Shown: positions 12,691 to 24,594, counted from the first letter of the stretch. The stretch is DNA of 64,000 nt from Medicago truncatula (GCF_003473485.1 NC_053049.1:28913292-28977291), one strand, 5' to 3'. Numbers and translations are program-made. The notes: generated by a model not told the origin, from the sequence alone.

Positions 12691-13728
12691 TAAAAAAAAT
12701 TGAAGGAAAAAAAATCATGACCCGAATAGTCTTTGGTAGGGTGCAAAAATTGAAGGCAAAATCGTATGTTAATGTTCTCAGCCGACAAAGGATTATGGCA
12801 CAGTTTTAGTTTGAAGATTACAGGAAGGTTAGTTGATAGTACGTTATTGTTTGGCAGATAGGTACACATGGAGGGAGAGAGAGAGGGAGTGCTTAAGAAA
12901 AAGTAGAGCTAGATATGATGTGTTGAAAACTAAATTCAAAGCAATCACACATTGCCAAATCTCAAATATTTGATAAAGATGTTTCTATGTTTTGAATTGC
13001 ATTGTTGGGTTGATTTGGTGAATTTAGAAAACAAATCGTCCTATTTTCATCAAATGATTGGAATCTTTTGATTAAGTGTTTTTTCTTTCTTTCTGGAATA
13101 AGGGTTTAATGTGTTTTAATTTAACATTAATTTGGTGAAAATAGTAAATTCATATTATATTATTAGATTAATTAAATCACTTTTTAGACAAGTATTAATA
13201 ATGTTAGTGGTTATGTTAGTTTCAAATTCAAAATGTATTTATTTGGTTTTCCGAAATGGAATCATTTTTTTTTGTTTGTGTTGACTAACATAAAAATTTC
13301 TCTTGGGAATTTTGTTGCCCAATTGGAAAATTTAAACCTAATCCAAACACACAGCAAAGGTGGAGAATAAGAATGTGATAAGGAAAAGCTTTTAATCTTG
13401 GCTGACACATATGGAAAGTTATGACTTAAGATTGTGGCTCTTGTGGAAGCACTGAGATTTTTGTTGAAATCTCGATCCTTATAATTTGGATGTTGATTAC
13501 ATAGTGTGTGGAATGATTGTGCTGCCATCTTTGAAACAATTGTTGGTGGTTTTTTGTGCTTCACGTTTAGGGGTTAAGACTTGTATATGGTGATCTATAG
13601 TATAACATAATTGGCTCTTTGGGACAAAACCCGATTTGTGAAAATTAACCAGTTTGCAGCTGCATGTGAAGAAAGCGGGTCGCACCAAATACGTTGAACT
13701 CCGACCCAAAAAACAAACTTCATAAAAA
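12691..13728. other. Gene-free stretch before tRNA-Val
   Basis: No gene recognised. The minus-strand open frames at 13262-13564 and 13497-13709 have no known domain, and the one at 13595-13804 runs through the tRNA gene, so they are treated as chance frames. Confidence 0.5.
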
Positions 13729-13802
13729 TGGCTTCGCCCGGGTTCGAACCGGAGACCTTCAGTGTGTTAGACTGACGTGATAACCAACTACACCACGAAA
13801 CC
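13729..13802 (-). tRNA. tRNA-Val (anticodon AAC)
   Basis: On the minus strand the 74-nt gene begins GGTTTCGTGGTGTAGTTGG and ends GGGCGAAGCCA. The acceptor stem GGTTTCG pairs with CGAAGCC. The anticodon loop within CAGTCTAACACACTG has AAC, and the B box is GGTTCGAACCC. A TTTTT run just beyond the 3' end (13724-13728 read in reverse) would serve as RNA polymerase III terminator. There is no intron. The sequence matches the usual plant nuclear tRNA-Val. Confidence 0.97.
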
Positions 13803-15054
13803 ATCGACGAAAAATTCTTGCTTTCAAACTTTATAAATTAGTTTATTTATATGACATTGCCTCAGGAGTTAATTTCTTTTCAATTTTTTTTTGGTTACTT
13901 TTCATTTGTTTTTTAAGTATTCTTTTCATCTATTGTACATCAAATTTTCTTTTCGTGATAAAAAAAAATGTTATTGTCTGAAAACTTTAATCAGTGATCT
14001 TAAGGTTATGAATGATTAAATAATATTATAGAGTGAAGAAAATAATTTTAAGACAAAATGAAGATGTGTTTGTTTTTTTATAGAGATATGGAGAAATATT
14101 TTAAAAAAATTTAAAAGGGAAATTTTTCAAAGAATGATAAATTAATGTCTATGATATTTTTTTATTTTAAGAATATTATAGCAATATAAATTAAACTTGA
14201 AAAATTCATATAAAAAAAACTCCTCTAATACAATTTCTCAGTTTCCCCATATAAGGAGAATTAGATTAAACTTGAAAAATTCATATAGAAATGTAAGTAA
14301 GTTTTTCTTTTTTTTATCAAAACATTTTACAAATAAAAAGAGGTATTTGCACAAAAACTAAAGCAGTAGAAAGATAAAGTCAAAACATAATATAAATATG
14401 AGAGAGATGTTGTCAAAAAGTGTTTGTACAAATATCATTTCTCTAAAAATAATGGAAAAATTATCATAAACATTGAGTATCTCACAATTTCATGTTTACA
14501 TTTCTTTAGTTTTTGGTTACCATCATTGTTCTTTTATTTTTTTAGAAAGAAAAAAAAAAGTTTAGGCTAGTTGAGCTTCAGAAGCTCAATAGAGTTAAAA
14601 CATATTCCAAAACTCAAAGAACACTAAAAAAATACTCACAAATTATCCATTAAAGAAGTCATTACGTCATCCATAATAGATAATTTCACCCTCTTTATTA
14701 TGTGAGTCAATTCTCTACCAACCAAATTAACTTTCATTGTCAAAAGGGAGGTTGAGGACAAAAATGTAGGCTTGCATGATATAAACTACGTAATTAATGA
14801 TCGATAAAATAGCATGGTCACGCATAAAAGAAGGTAGAAATTATGTTTTTTTTAGAGGAAGGAGGTAGATAAATTGTTTTGCAAAGTTGTTTTTTTATAG
14901 TAGTAGCAGCAGCATTTTAATAGTTCGAAATCGTCGAGAATTTCATAGGTATTTTCCGGACGTATCACCTCACAACAGTGGCCCTAAGCAATACAACTGG
15001 TTAATATTAATACAATGAAATTAACATAAAACATTTGTAAAATAACACCAACAA
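13803..15054. other. Gene-free stretch between the two tRNA genes
   Basis: AT-rich, with a small direct repeat of TTAAACTTGAAAAATTCATA (about 14188-14208 and 14263-14283). No gene seen. Confidence 0.55.
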
Positions 15055-15071
15055 GCTGGAATAGCTCAGTT

Positions 15072-15104
<33 letters not shown>

Positions 15105-15128
15105 GAGGTTCAACCCCTCCTTCTAGCG
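15055..15128 (+). tRNA. tRNA-Asn (anticodon GTT)
   Basis: A 74-nt gene starting GCTGGAATAGCTCAGTTGG and ending CCTTCTAGCG. The A box is TAGCTCAGTTGG, the anticodon GTT lies in GGCTGTTAACC, and the B box is GGTTCAACCCC. The acceptor stem GCTGGAA pairs with TTCTAGC with one wobble. A TTTTT run follows at once, the RNA polymerase III terminator. There is no intron. Confidence 0.97.
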
Positions 15129-16503
15129 TTTTTCATTATTTATTTATTTTTTTATACAAAAAGTATGGCAATATTAGACAGACTAAAAGGAAGGTAAGAA
15201 TGAACATGACACTATTGTTCAGCAACACAAATTAATCCATGAAGAAAAAACACTTGTCCCTCACCCTATATTTATAATTCATTAATATTCTCGAAATAAC
15301 ATCACCGGATAGTGTTTTGAATCAGATGTTGTGTTCAAAATAACCCGTCTATCTACTTTAAGCAATGTTATTCAAGATCACAAATTAATTTGCAAGATCG
15401 TACGAGTTTGCTATCCTACTCATCCCCTCCAAACTAATTCGCATACAAAATCACATTTTGAGCAAGATCGATGCATAATTGCTTATGGATCATGAAATCA
15501 CACACTGCGATCTTCAGCGTGATATATCGTAACTCTTGTGTTATAGATGTCACATGTACTACTGAAATGTTAAATGATGCTTCACCTAAGCTTGATCTTT
15601 ATTTAATAGTTTGATGGTATACTTAAAAATAAGAAGCACTCATGTGGCAATTCAGCTAGTTCAAGAAGTAAATATGATTCACCTTAATCTAGAGAAAGAT
15701 CTAGTACACATTATGTTAGATGATAATATTGGATATGTTAGGATGCATTTGTCTATATAAACATTGTACGACTTCAGAATGAAATCAATGAAAAATATAA
15801 TCGATGATTTCCTCTCTCTCTCTCTAAACCCTAGAGCTTGATCCCTACTCGTATTAGGTCGTATCATAGTTCCTTTTTTTATCATAAAATTTCAGGAAAA
15901 ACAAAAGTAGGTCAAAAATTTAAATGTTGAAACACAACAACACATAAGTATCATGTTGTTTTTCTTTTTCCCCTACTTCATGTTTTCAACGTCTAGTTTT
16001 TTCTCGTTAAAAAACATCTAGTTATTTCTTCACAATACCACTGTAGCTTAGCCGCTTGAAATCAAATGTTTTAAAAACCAAACCGGGCAATTCAACCATA
16101 AACTGGCACTGCCTGCGGTTGAGTTATTTGTGTGTGTTTGATCGCAGTTTTGCCCAGATTTGAACTGTCTAAAGCCATTGAACCATGACTTAGAGGTATT
16201 GCCAATTCGATGTCTGGTATGATTTTTTAAACATTGCTTCAAACAACACACCACAGGGTTTGAAAATAGATTTTGAATGTAAAACACAGTTAAAAACACG
16301 TGCCAAATGCTTCAAGCACTATGTTCTCAGAAAAGCAAATAATTAACTCTTCTCTATAAGTAATTTTCTCCTACAATCATTCTAAACTAAGGCATAGATA
16401 TCATAAATATCAAAACTGCTCATTTAGCTCTTACAACATAAACACAAGTGCATCGCAGATGCTAGAGAACTAAATAAGTAATTAACATACAACAAGTGAC
16501 GCT
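15129..16503. other. Gene-free stretch after tRNA-Asn
   Basis: No gene recognised. The end nearest 16504 is the presumed 3' flank of the PRIN2 gene. Open frames at 15679-15885 and 16048-16299 lack domains. Confidence 0.5.
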
Positions 16504-18837
16504 TTACTCGTTGCTATTACCACCTGTCCATTCATTCCAGTCCTTGTCAACATGAGCTTGGGCCCAATTGATAGCAGCACGTGCAGCTTGCGGTCCTCCT
16601 GGCAATCCTCGTTCGTTTACAATATCAGCCATGTCAATGAAAGGATCAACCAAGAGTGTACCAGGACCTCCATACTCAGAATGTAAGAATGTGCTGAAAA
16701 TCTGTTCAATTCAATCATAGTCACAGAATCCACAGGAAACAAGGTAAGTATGGACTTTATTTCGCAAGTCAAGTGAAGCTCCAAAAATAGTGTAGGTGTA
16801 CTAACAAAATCCATACAGAAGAAAGCACTTGAGTAAAAAATCATAAAAGTCGTTGCATGAAAACCAAAGGTAGTGGAGAAAGGCTGCGTCTAGATGGCAT
16901 TTGATATGTTGTTTAGCACAATTATAGTTGAAAGCAGTGTTGTCAATCGCAGATCGCGGAAGATAGCAGTTTAGTCAGTTTCCACTACGCTGCAGTTCTA
17001 TAACGCCACCATAGCCTCTATTCTACATGACAACATGTGGACATAGCGGATTGCGGAACAATAGTGGTTTGGTTTATTCATATTCTGCTATACTATAGCA
17101 CTACAGCAGCTATTTGACATCCCTGGTTGATCAAATTTCACAACGGTAGTGTTATAGCGCCACTATAAGTATAACTGCTATTTGGAAACACTTTGTTGAT
17201 CAAATTTCGCTGTAGTGCTATAGCGCCACTATAACTGCTATTTGACAACGCTTTGTACTAAATAGTGGATCACGAAACAAAAGTGATTTGTTCAGGTTTT
17301 GCTACATAGCGCTATATCAAAGCTAAATTTTCTATTTCACAACCTTGATTAGTTGATTGAAAGAAAGACATTCAAACAATGCAAATAATATATTCTAAAT
17401 TAACCTTGCAAATTACCAAAACATGAAAATATTGATATACATAGACAGAAAAAACTCCCATCTTCTTCTTCGTCCCCTATTCTCCTTTCTAGTTTACTGA
17501 AAAATCCTCCTATTTTTAACTCCTAGTTGCATATGTTAAACTTGGATTTCAAAGAATTTTACAAATCAGATAAAATGTCTATGTATATGAATAAGAGCAG
17601 ACACAACCAACCCTATTTTGTCATCCCACTCAAAGTAATATCGGCGCTCTTTTGTTGTAAGAAATCACCTTTAGATTTTGCTAATACAGGCATGAAATCT
17701 CTAGCAAATCTAATAAGATCTCTAAAATCTTATTTCATAGAACATAAAAGTCACAAACAAAATCATAAACATAAATGAAGGATCATTCATACATCAACAG
17801 TCAATAAAGTTGAACACATCCAAAGCAGGGTGACAAGGAATGCTAACAATGAAAGTGTAGCGCATCTACAAAGCAGTTTAATCTGATGCTTACCGCCTAT
17901 GTTCATCAAAGTCATAGAATGGAGGCCCTTCAAATATGACATCTTTCCCAAAACTAATTTTAAATTATAGAGTAAACAGTTACCATGGTTCCTAAATGTG
18001 TAACACAGTATCACTATAGTCCCTAAATATATTGAAATTACAAAAACTTCGCAAGAGTGTTTTCTATTAGTAATTTCATGCACTAAACTGACTAACGGAA
18101 GATACATTCGAACTTCGAAGACCAAACTAATAAATGAAGGACACTCACGATAACCAAAATGACAAACAAAATACATATATAAGTATATTTTTGTAATTTT
18201 GATACATTTAGAGACTATTGGAACAAACTTGTCGCATATTGAAGGACCAAAATGACTGGCTATCACTAAATATACTATCAAATTAGCTAAACTCAAGAAA
18301 CAAAAAGTAATTTAAATAGAAATAAAATTAATTACTAAACCCAAGAAAGAGGGAAAAAAGAAAAAAGAAAAAACTTGTAATTAACCAAATTAGCTAGTAA
18401 AACAAAGAGAATTGACAATAATGCAAAAAAAACCAACCTCAGTGCAAACTCCAACAACTTCTTCAACTGATTCTTCAAAGACATCTTTCTTTGAAAGCTT
18501 ATTGAGAAGGTGGTTTTGAAATTTTTCCGTCTCCTGAAACCCACAAACAAAAAGATTATTTATTTTCAAAAAATAAAAAAGTGGGAAGTGAAAAAAAAGA
18601 GAGAAAACTTACGGAATCAGCAAATTCAGGAATTGGGTCAGGGAATTTGTATTCAGCAGCTCTAGTAATGGAGCGTTTTATGGATGAAAAGGGTAAAGTT
18701 GAGACCTTTCTGTTTATAGAAGGAAATGAGAAACGTTGTATGCATTTGGTAGTGGTTTGAGAGAAGCATAGCGAAGGAATTGAAGAAGAAGATGAAGGAA
18801 TGAGAAATGGTACAAGACACCAAGTAGAAGAAGCCAT
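16504..18837 (-). CDS. PRIN2: PLASTID REDOX INSENSITIVE 2 (PRIN2), 3 exons
   Basis: Small plastid protein that in Arabidopsis supports transcription by the plastid-encoded RNA polymerase and plastid-to-nucleus signalling. Exons: 18837-18613, 18533-18438 and 16701-16504, giving 172 residues with clean GT-AG borders and closing phases. Residues 1 to about 55 are Ser/Thr-rich and basic, as expected of a chloroplast transit peptide. The conserved core starts at YKFPDPIPEFADS (63-75), continues ETEKFQNHLLNKLSKKD, a VGVCTE motif (Cys at about 105), then FLHSEYGGPGTLLVDPF and LPGGPQAARAAINWAQAHVD near the end. The family is named from strong recalled similarity to Arabidopsis PRIN2. A conserved cysteine is thought to mediate redox dimerisation there; whether Cys105 is that residue is inferred. 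Intron 2 is about 1.7 kb and filled with repeats. Confidence 0.92.
16915..17345. repeat. Cluster of 'GCTATAGC' type repeats in PRIN2 intron 2
   Basis: Repeated short blocks such as CAAATTTCGCTGTAGTGCTA, TATAGCGCCACTATAACTGC and TTTGACAACGCTTTG are strung together. Related blocks occur near 37710-37880 and at several places in 52380-53870. This is a dispersed non-coding repeat family. Confidence 0.7.
17975..18259. mobile_element. Foldback MITE in PRIN2 intron 2
   Basis: The left end ACAGTTACCATGGTTCC and inner CCCTAAATATATTGAAATTAC are mirrored on the right by GTAATTTTGATACATTTAGAG and ACCAAAATGACTG. The arms are imperfect, roughly 65 bp, around a non-coding centre of about 150 bp. Confidence 0.6.
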
Positions 18838-19454
18838 TATTCAAAAACCAAGTTTGCAGTGCTTTATCTCCTAGCTAACTCCAAAGAGTTGCTTTATCAG
18901 TTATCACCCTATTTAAGTTGTGTGTGGATCCAACCACCGAGCTACTCAGCTATCTAATCGAAAAGAGTATATCTAGAGAGATGATATCAGATAATTTTAG
19001 TCCTATAATAAATTTTAATTTTACAAGGAATAAATGTATGTGTTGGTATTTATTAAATTAAAATTTGTTTAATTATGCTTAAATTTTTATATTTTTAAAT
19101 AATTTTTAATAGACATGTTAAGAACATTATAATAATCTATTTTATAAAAAATTAGAATTTTTTTATCATGTATTGAATTAAATATAATTTTTTTAAAACG
19201 AAAATTTCTTGAAAAAATAAAATAAAATTGATTTTTGTTTGGCCTATTAGGGGTAAATCAAAACAAAAATATTTTACAGGGGATGAATCAAAATAAAAAA
19301 TTTATATGGGAAAAAATCAAAAATGACCTATATTACAGGGGTAAAGACCTATTAATCCTTCTATTTATAACCCTAGACGGAGCTACGTGTGTCTCAGGGT
19401 GTTCAATTGAACCCCTTGACCTTTTAAAAATCATACCTAGAATCCTTGAAAAAG
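18838..19454. other. Gene-free flank upstream of PRIN2
   Basis: Presumed promoter side of PRIN2 followed by AT-rich DNA. No further gene is seen before the duplicated DUF4228 exon. Confidence 0.5.
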
Positions 19455-19790
19455 GCAATGAATAACGTAGTACCATACAACAATTGGTCTTGGTGTTATA
19501 CATTTCACAAGTTATACCACCACTCAACCGGAAAACTCTGAGATGCTTTGTAAAGACGGGCGCCATGATTTTGGTCTTGGTGGAGCAGGATTTACTGATA
19601 CTACCCTTGGCCTCTGTTTGTCTGTTCTCATTGCCTGAAATTTGTTATGTAGCTATAGCATCGACTCTCATTAATTATGATGACACAGACACAAAATTTT
19701 GTACATAGTTATCAAATCATGGTCTGCTAATAGTTTATATTTATATCATTATTCATGGAATAATACTTCACCAAGACGAAAAAATCATAT
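19455..19790 (-). pseudogene. Detached copy of the DUF4228 last exon
   Basis: About 330 bp here is similar to 32101-32390, which contains the last exon of the DUF4228 gene. The exon equivalent spans 19634-19524 on the minus strand, preceded by a good acceptor (ATTTCAG) and ending in TGA. It is 111 bp like the source exon and still open, with the family ending RPKSWRPSLQSISEFSG intact and a few substitutions upstream of it. No counterpart of exons 1 and 2 exists nearby; a LINE fragment lies beyond. It is therefore a partial duplication without a start codon, presumably not expressed as protein. Confidence 0.88.
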
Positions 19791-19950
19791 TTAATATTGT
19801 TTTTTTACCATGAATTGTTACAAATTTATGGTAAAAGACTTGTGCATTTATCAGTTTGATGAAGGGTAAAAAATGAGAAAAGAAATCACACTAAAACAAT
19901 CTATATCCCTTTTTCTTTTTTTTCTTTTTTTTGGACAGAAAGTATACCCC

Positions 19951-22084
19951 TTTTTTTTTGTTAGGCAAAGGAAGATGCAGCCAAAGAGACTACATCCCCA
20001 AAAAAGATTTCATTAAAGGGAAAATAAAGTTACAAAAAATTTGAGGGGGGACATATCAACCAAAAACCCCAAAAATGAGCTATGTAAATCTATAATTCGG
20101 AAAGTCTGTCTTGTTCCTAACAAATTCAACATTAACCTGAGGAGGTATAGTGTTGAACCAAGAATAAGAAGGCAAAGTTAGACCTAAATTGACAAGTTGA
20201 TCTGCACAATGATTGCCTTCCCTATATATATGAGAGACCTTAAAGTTAAACCTGCATAAAAGAAAGAGACAATTATCCCATCTGTTTCTTAGAGACCAAG
20301 GAACAATCTTAGATGATTTAAAAGCCAAGAAAACAAGCATGGAGTCTAATTCCAACCATAAGTTAATCCAATTTTTGACATCTGCTATTTCAATAGCCAC
20401 CATAGCTGCAATAAATTTAGAGTTTAAAGCAGAAGTGATTCCAAGATTAATTGAAAAAGCCCTAGAAAATTTGCATATGCATTTCTAAAAATCCCTCCAG
20501 AAGATGCCAAACCAGGGTTGCCTTGAGAAGCACCATCTGTATTGCATTTAATCCAATTGAAACAAGGAGGGAACCAAAGAACTTCCTTGATGATGTGCTA
20601 CTTAGGAGAATTAATCTTAACATTAAAATACTTCAAAATCACAAACTCAACAATAGATGAACTTGCTGCAAGTTTTGAGTTGTTACCAGAGATAGATGTA
20701 CCAGAAATAATAAGATTAATAGCAAATGGGACCAAAATTTTCTTATCATTGAATCTTCTCTGATTTTTGCAATGCCAAATAGTATGAAAGCAATGAATTA
20801 TAGCAGATAAAATCACCAGCTTAAATTGTGGAGATCAGTTTCTGTCTGAAATTCTAATGATGACTAGGAAAGATGTGAAGGTGCAGTTCAAGTTGAGAAT
20901 TGCAGCTAGCTAAGACCATAATTGAGATGCAAAAGAGCAGTCCATAAACAAGTGTCGAGAGGATTCCTGAGCAGCACTACAGAGATTGCAAATGGATGTA
21001 GTATGACAGCCTCTAAGAGAGAGGTTATCATCTGTAGGAAGCTTGTTATGCAACAGTCTCCAAACAAGCAAGGACTTAGAAGGAGGGATAGCAATGTGCC
21101 AAATGACTTTGGCCCAACTGATGTTCTGAGGCTGATTGGAAGTCAGGAAGAGATATGCGTCTTTAAAAGCTAAATTTCCATCATGAGAGGCTTTCCATAT
21201 TAGTTTATCTTCTTTAGGGACAATAGGTATAGTAGTCATCAATAGTTTTTGCTCCAAAGCAGAATATGCAACCAAAAAAGCTTGAGGAACATTCCAATTT
21301 GAATCTTTGATGTAGGTATCCACATTAGATTGCAGAAGATGATGTAAATTCTGAGGGATGTCCAGAGCAGTGATTAAGGGGTCTCCACACCAAGAGCCAG
21401 TCCAAAATTTAATAGACTAGCCATTGCCTATCTTCGAAGAAACATCCTCCTCAAGAGTGTTAAATTTGTGTTTAGCACCACTCAAAACAGAAGATGAAAT
21501 ATAATGATTAACAGTGTGATTTCCTCTCAATACTCTACTTCTGATTAATTGTGCCCATTGTAGATCAGACTGCATAATTTCCCAGCAATTTTTTAAGTTA
21601 CCTGCTTCATTGAGATCATAAAGTTTCCTAACACCAAGTCCTCCTTCTTTTAATGGTTTACAAAGCTTGTGCCAAGCAACAATTACAAGTTTCTTTTGGT
21701 TTGGGTCTCCACTCCAGATGAAGTTTCTCATCCACTTTTTCATATCTTTTAACAGTTTGACTGGCCAAGAGTAGATGGTAAGATAGTGGAGAAGCATACT
21801 TTGAACTACACTTTTCACTAACTACACTCTACCTGCAATAGAGAGAAGGGATGCTTTCCAAGCTGAGAGCTTACTTTTTACTTTGTCTGCAAGAGGTTGA
21901 AAATGAATGTATTTTGGCTTGCCTCTAAAAATTGGAACACCTAGGTATGTAAAAGGGAGAGTTCCAATTTGAAAACCAATTTGAGTAGCAATTTGATGAA
22001 GTCTTGAATTTAAAATTGATCCTGAATAGATTGAAGACTTTTGGGGGTTTATCATCTGACCTGAAGCTTCAACATATTTCATAA
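19951..22084 (-). mobile_element. 5'-truncated LINE insertion with target duplication
   Basis: Read on the minus strand from 22084, the open segments give the tail of a plant LINE reverse transcriptase (EASGQMINPQKS, LPFTYLGVPIFRGKP), the zf-RVT region (WRLLHNKLPTDDNL, CNLCSAAQESSRHLFMDCSF) and an RNase H domain (IKCNTDGASQGNPGLASSGG, LELDS, HIYREGNHCADQLVNLGL). Two nonsense codons in one frame (near 21819 and 21414), another near 20910 and at least one frameshift make it dead. The minus strand ends in a short A run. The flanks carry AAAGTATACCCCTTTT (19939-19954) and AAAGTATATCCCTTTT (22085-22100), a target duplication with one mismatch. It starts just after the catalytic FADD region, as in typical 5'-truncated insertions. 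Confidence 0.92.
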
Positions 22085-22100
22085 AAAGTATATCCCTTTT

Positions 22101-23128
22101 TCTATTCTATATATGTAAGATTATTATAACTTAATTTTTTTTTTATAAAAGTATAACTTAGAATTTCAATCACACACGAAACAAGCAAACTATTTATATG
22201 TTTTCTTAGGCAAAAAGAAAATTAAATTAAATAAAACGAAAAAAGCTACAATATTGGGGTGACATTAAACCCGATCCAGGTACAACTCAAACGGGGATAC
22301 ATCGTGATTAAACAGACCATGAGGACCAACCCTAATATATCCTTACAAAAAATTCGCTAATCACGATGCAATCGAGCGAACCTGCGTACGGGCGCGAAAC
22401 CCAGTTACAAAAAAGATGAAGAGCAAACAACTGTAAAGAACGATTGGGGTTTAAATTTGACGAATGGATTGACCGCCAACACAAAAAAGTGGTTATAAAT
22501 TATTCATCAAAACTTGAAATTTGATTCGTAAGTGGAACAATTTTCTATCTGACTTTATTTACTTTTCAACGAAACTTTGGATTATTCTATTGAAGTTTTA
22601 ACACAAAAATTATTTATACATTTCATTTTCAGTTCTTCTTTTCAAATACGAGATTCATGGACGAAACCATCCTAAACATCACCTTGTTTGCATCGGAAGA
22701 AGTCTCAATCTCGAGTGTATTTTCCATGTAAACTTTCTCTTCAAGATCGCCATTTAAGAAGACATTCTTCATTCTTCACATCTATCTGAATTGTATTGAG
22801 TTTTACTACACATGCGAACGTCGCCTAATAATTAATCTGCGTACCTTTGCAACCAATCATGCCTTATATGTTTTGACGTTGTCGTTTGAGTCTTATTTAA
22901 TGATAAAAATCTATTTACATCTTACTTGATGGATGTTTTCTTGATGGCAAATCAAATAACTCACCCGTTTATGATCCTAAAAATCTCTTTATGCTTAATT
23001 TTATTTTTTAGAGAAATGTTTTTTTTTTTTTTTTTAATTTGACCAATTTGGAATTTAGCTTAGGAAATAATTCACTACTAACACTACATAGCTTAGGTTC
23101 ACATTAAGAGGGTAGCATAGTGCATAGA
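22101..23128. other. Gene-free stretch before the first MULE
   Basis: AT-rich with a poly-T run near 23018-23035. No gene or recognisable repeat domain. Confidence 0.5.
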
Positions 23129-23400
23129 TCACATGTTGAGAATTGTTCTTCCCACATTTGATAAGGTTGTGGCACACGAGTAATTTATTTTTTTGCCGTA
23201 GTTAACTGCTGAGGAATTAGAAATTCGGCTGTAGTTAACTGCCGAGGAAAACCTCGGTAGTTAACTGCCGAGGATCTTCTGCTACAAATCTGGCAGAAGC
23301 TCTCTCATCTATTATTCATATCATCTTCTTCAATTTTCTCTCACAAATCTCTCTAAAAAACACATTCAAATCCAACCAAATTTATTCAACAAAATCACAG

Positions 23401-23900
23401 GTAAGTAATTATTATGCTTTTAACTTACATTTTAGTTGTTATAAATGTTTTTATTTTTAGTTTTTGAGTACATTTATTATTTTTTTAGTTTTTGACTAGA
23501 TTTACATGTTATAATTAATTTTCAGGGTGGATGTTAGTTGATTAATGTTGTTAAAATATTTGCATGATGTTTATGTTATAATTTAGAATTTTAGGGTTAT
23601 TTATTATTTTGTTGTTTTATATTTATTTTTTTATTTTAGTTTTTAATTAGATTTACATGTTATAAATCATTTTTAGATTAGATGTTAGTTAATTAATGTT
23701 ATATTATATGATTAAACATAAGTTGAATGATTTATGTTATATCATATGATTAATTTTTTTATTTTAGTAAGAGTATATGATTTATAATTTTAGGGTTATT
23801 TTTATGAATTTTAGAGTCTATGTATAATGTGCACATCAAGTGTTTGATGAAATGTTTGAATGAGTTTTTCATTGATTGTTTTTAATTTCTTATCGTGTAG
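23401..23900 (+). other. Intron in the 5' leader of ORF1, element 1
   Basis: The leader exon ends AAAATCACAG before GTAAGTAATT at 23401. A GTGTAG acceptor ends at 23900, ten bases before the ORF1 ATG. Element 2 has the same arrangement (55709-56151). The intron is AT-rich with long T-rich stretches, as plant introns are. Confidence 0.75.
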
Positions 23901-23910
23901 ATTTGAAACA

Positions 23911-24258
23911 ATGGCCGGGTGGATCGACGTTCATGCGCAATTCAACGACGGAGAACCTCAGAGGTTGAAGGTTCGGTGCCTTGGTGTAACGTTAAGAGAT
24001 CTCAAGGATCAACTGACTGAATTCAACCAAGAATTCAACCCCAGAGACACAAGGAGGGTGGAACACCTTCGGTATAAACGTCCAACGCTCGACGAGGGGA
24101 GAGTTTCATTCACTTGGGTGGAATTAACAAACGACGAAAACGTGACGAGCATGTTTTGGGAGCACAACATGTTCCAGTGGATCGATATGCGGGTGACGTT
24201 GCTGAGATCAACTGAAGATATCATCAACAACTTGATTCCGCTAGAAGATCGTCATTAG
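23911..24258 (+). CDS. Transposon-borne small protein 'MAGWID' (ORF1), complete copy
   Basis: A 115-residue protein from ATG at 23911 to TAG at 24258, with a leader intron just upstream (23401-23900). The sequence opens MAGWIDVHAQFNDGEPQRL and contains VRCLGVTLRDLKDQL, an acidic/basic middle, then FTWVELTNDENVTSMFW and QWIDMRVTLLRSTEDI. Its order of a short strand, a glycine turn and alternating basic/acidic patches recalls a beta-grasp (PB1- or ubiquitin-like) fold, but this is only an impression. Element 2 carries a copy about 90 percent identical, with both substitutions and intact framing over 103 codons, which suggests recent shared use or origin. I do not know its function. A stray upstream ATG at 23860 lies in the intron, so 23911 is chosen. 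Confidence 0.75.
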   Translation: MAGWIDVHAQFNDGEPQRLKVRCLGVTLRDLKDQLTEFNQEFNPRDTRRVEHLRYKRPTLDEGRVSFTWVELTNDENVTSMFWEHNMFQWIDMRVTLLRSTEDIINNLIPLEDRH

Positions 24259-24272
24259 TTAGGGTAAGGTGT

Positions 24273-24594
24273 ATTCCAACTGCAACAATTGTCATACCTT
24301 TGAATGAGATAAATTCAAACCTGCCAAACAACAGGACTCAAACATTTCGCTCGACATTTATGTTTTTCCTTTGAAAAGATTAAATTCTTGTTAGGCTAGT
24401 TTAGATGAAGGTATTAAGTGTCAAGAAATGGACCTCATTTCGTTGGCACTTGAATATCATCATCTAAAGCAAGCCTAACAAAAATTTATTCTTTTCAAAG
24501 GAAAACATGAATGTCAAGCGAAATGCTTGAGTCATGTTGTTTGACAGGTTTGAATTTATCTCATTAAAAGGTAAGACAATTGTTGCAGTTGGAA
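24273..24594. repeat. Long inverted repeat (hairpin 1A) after ORF1
   Basis: The arm beginning ATTCCAACTGCAACAATTGT is complemented by ACAATTGTTGCAGTTGGAAT at the other end. Matching inner blocks are ATTCAAACCTG / CAGGTTTGAAT, TTCTTGTTAGGCT / AGCCTAACAAAAA in imperfect register, and GTGTCAAGAAATG near the loop. The transcript of ORF1 could run through it and fold into a stem of about 150 bp with bulges. Confidence 0.85.
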
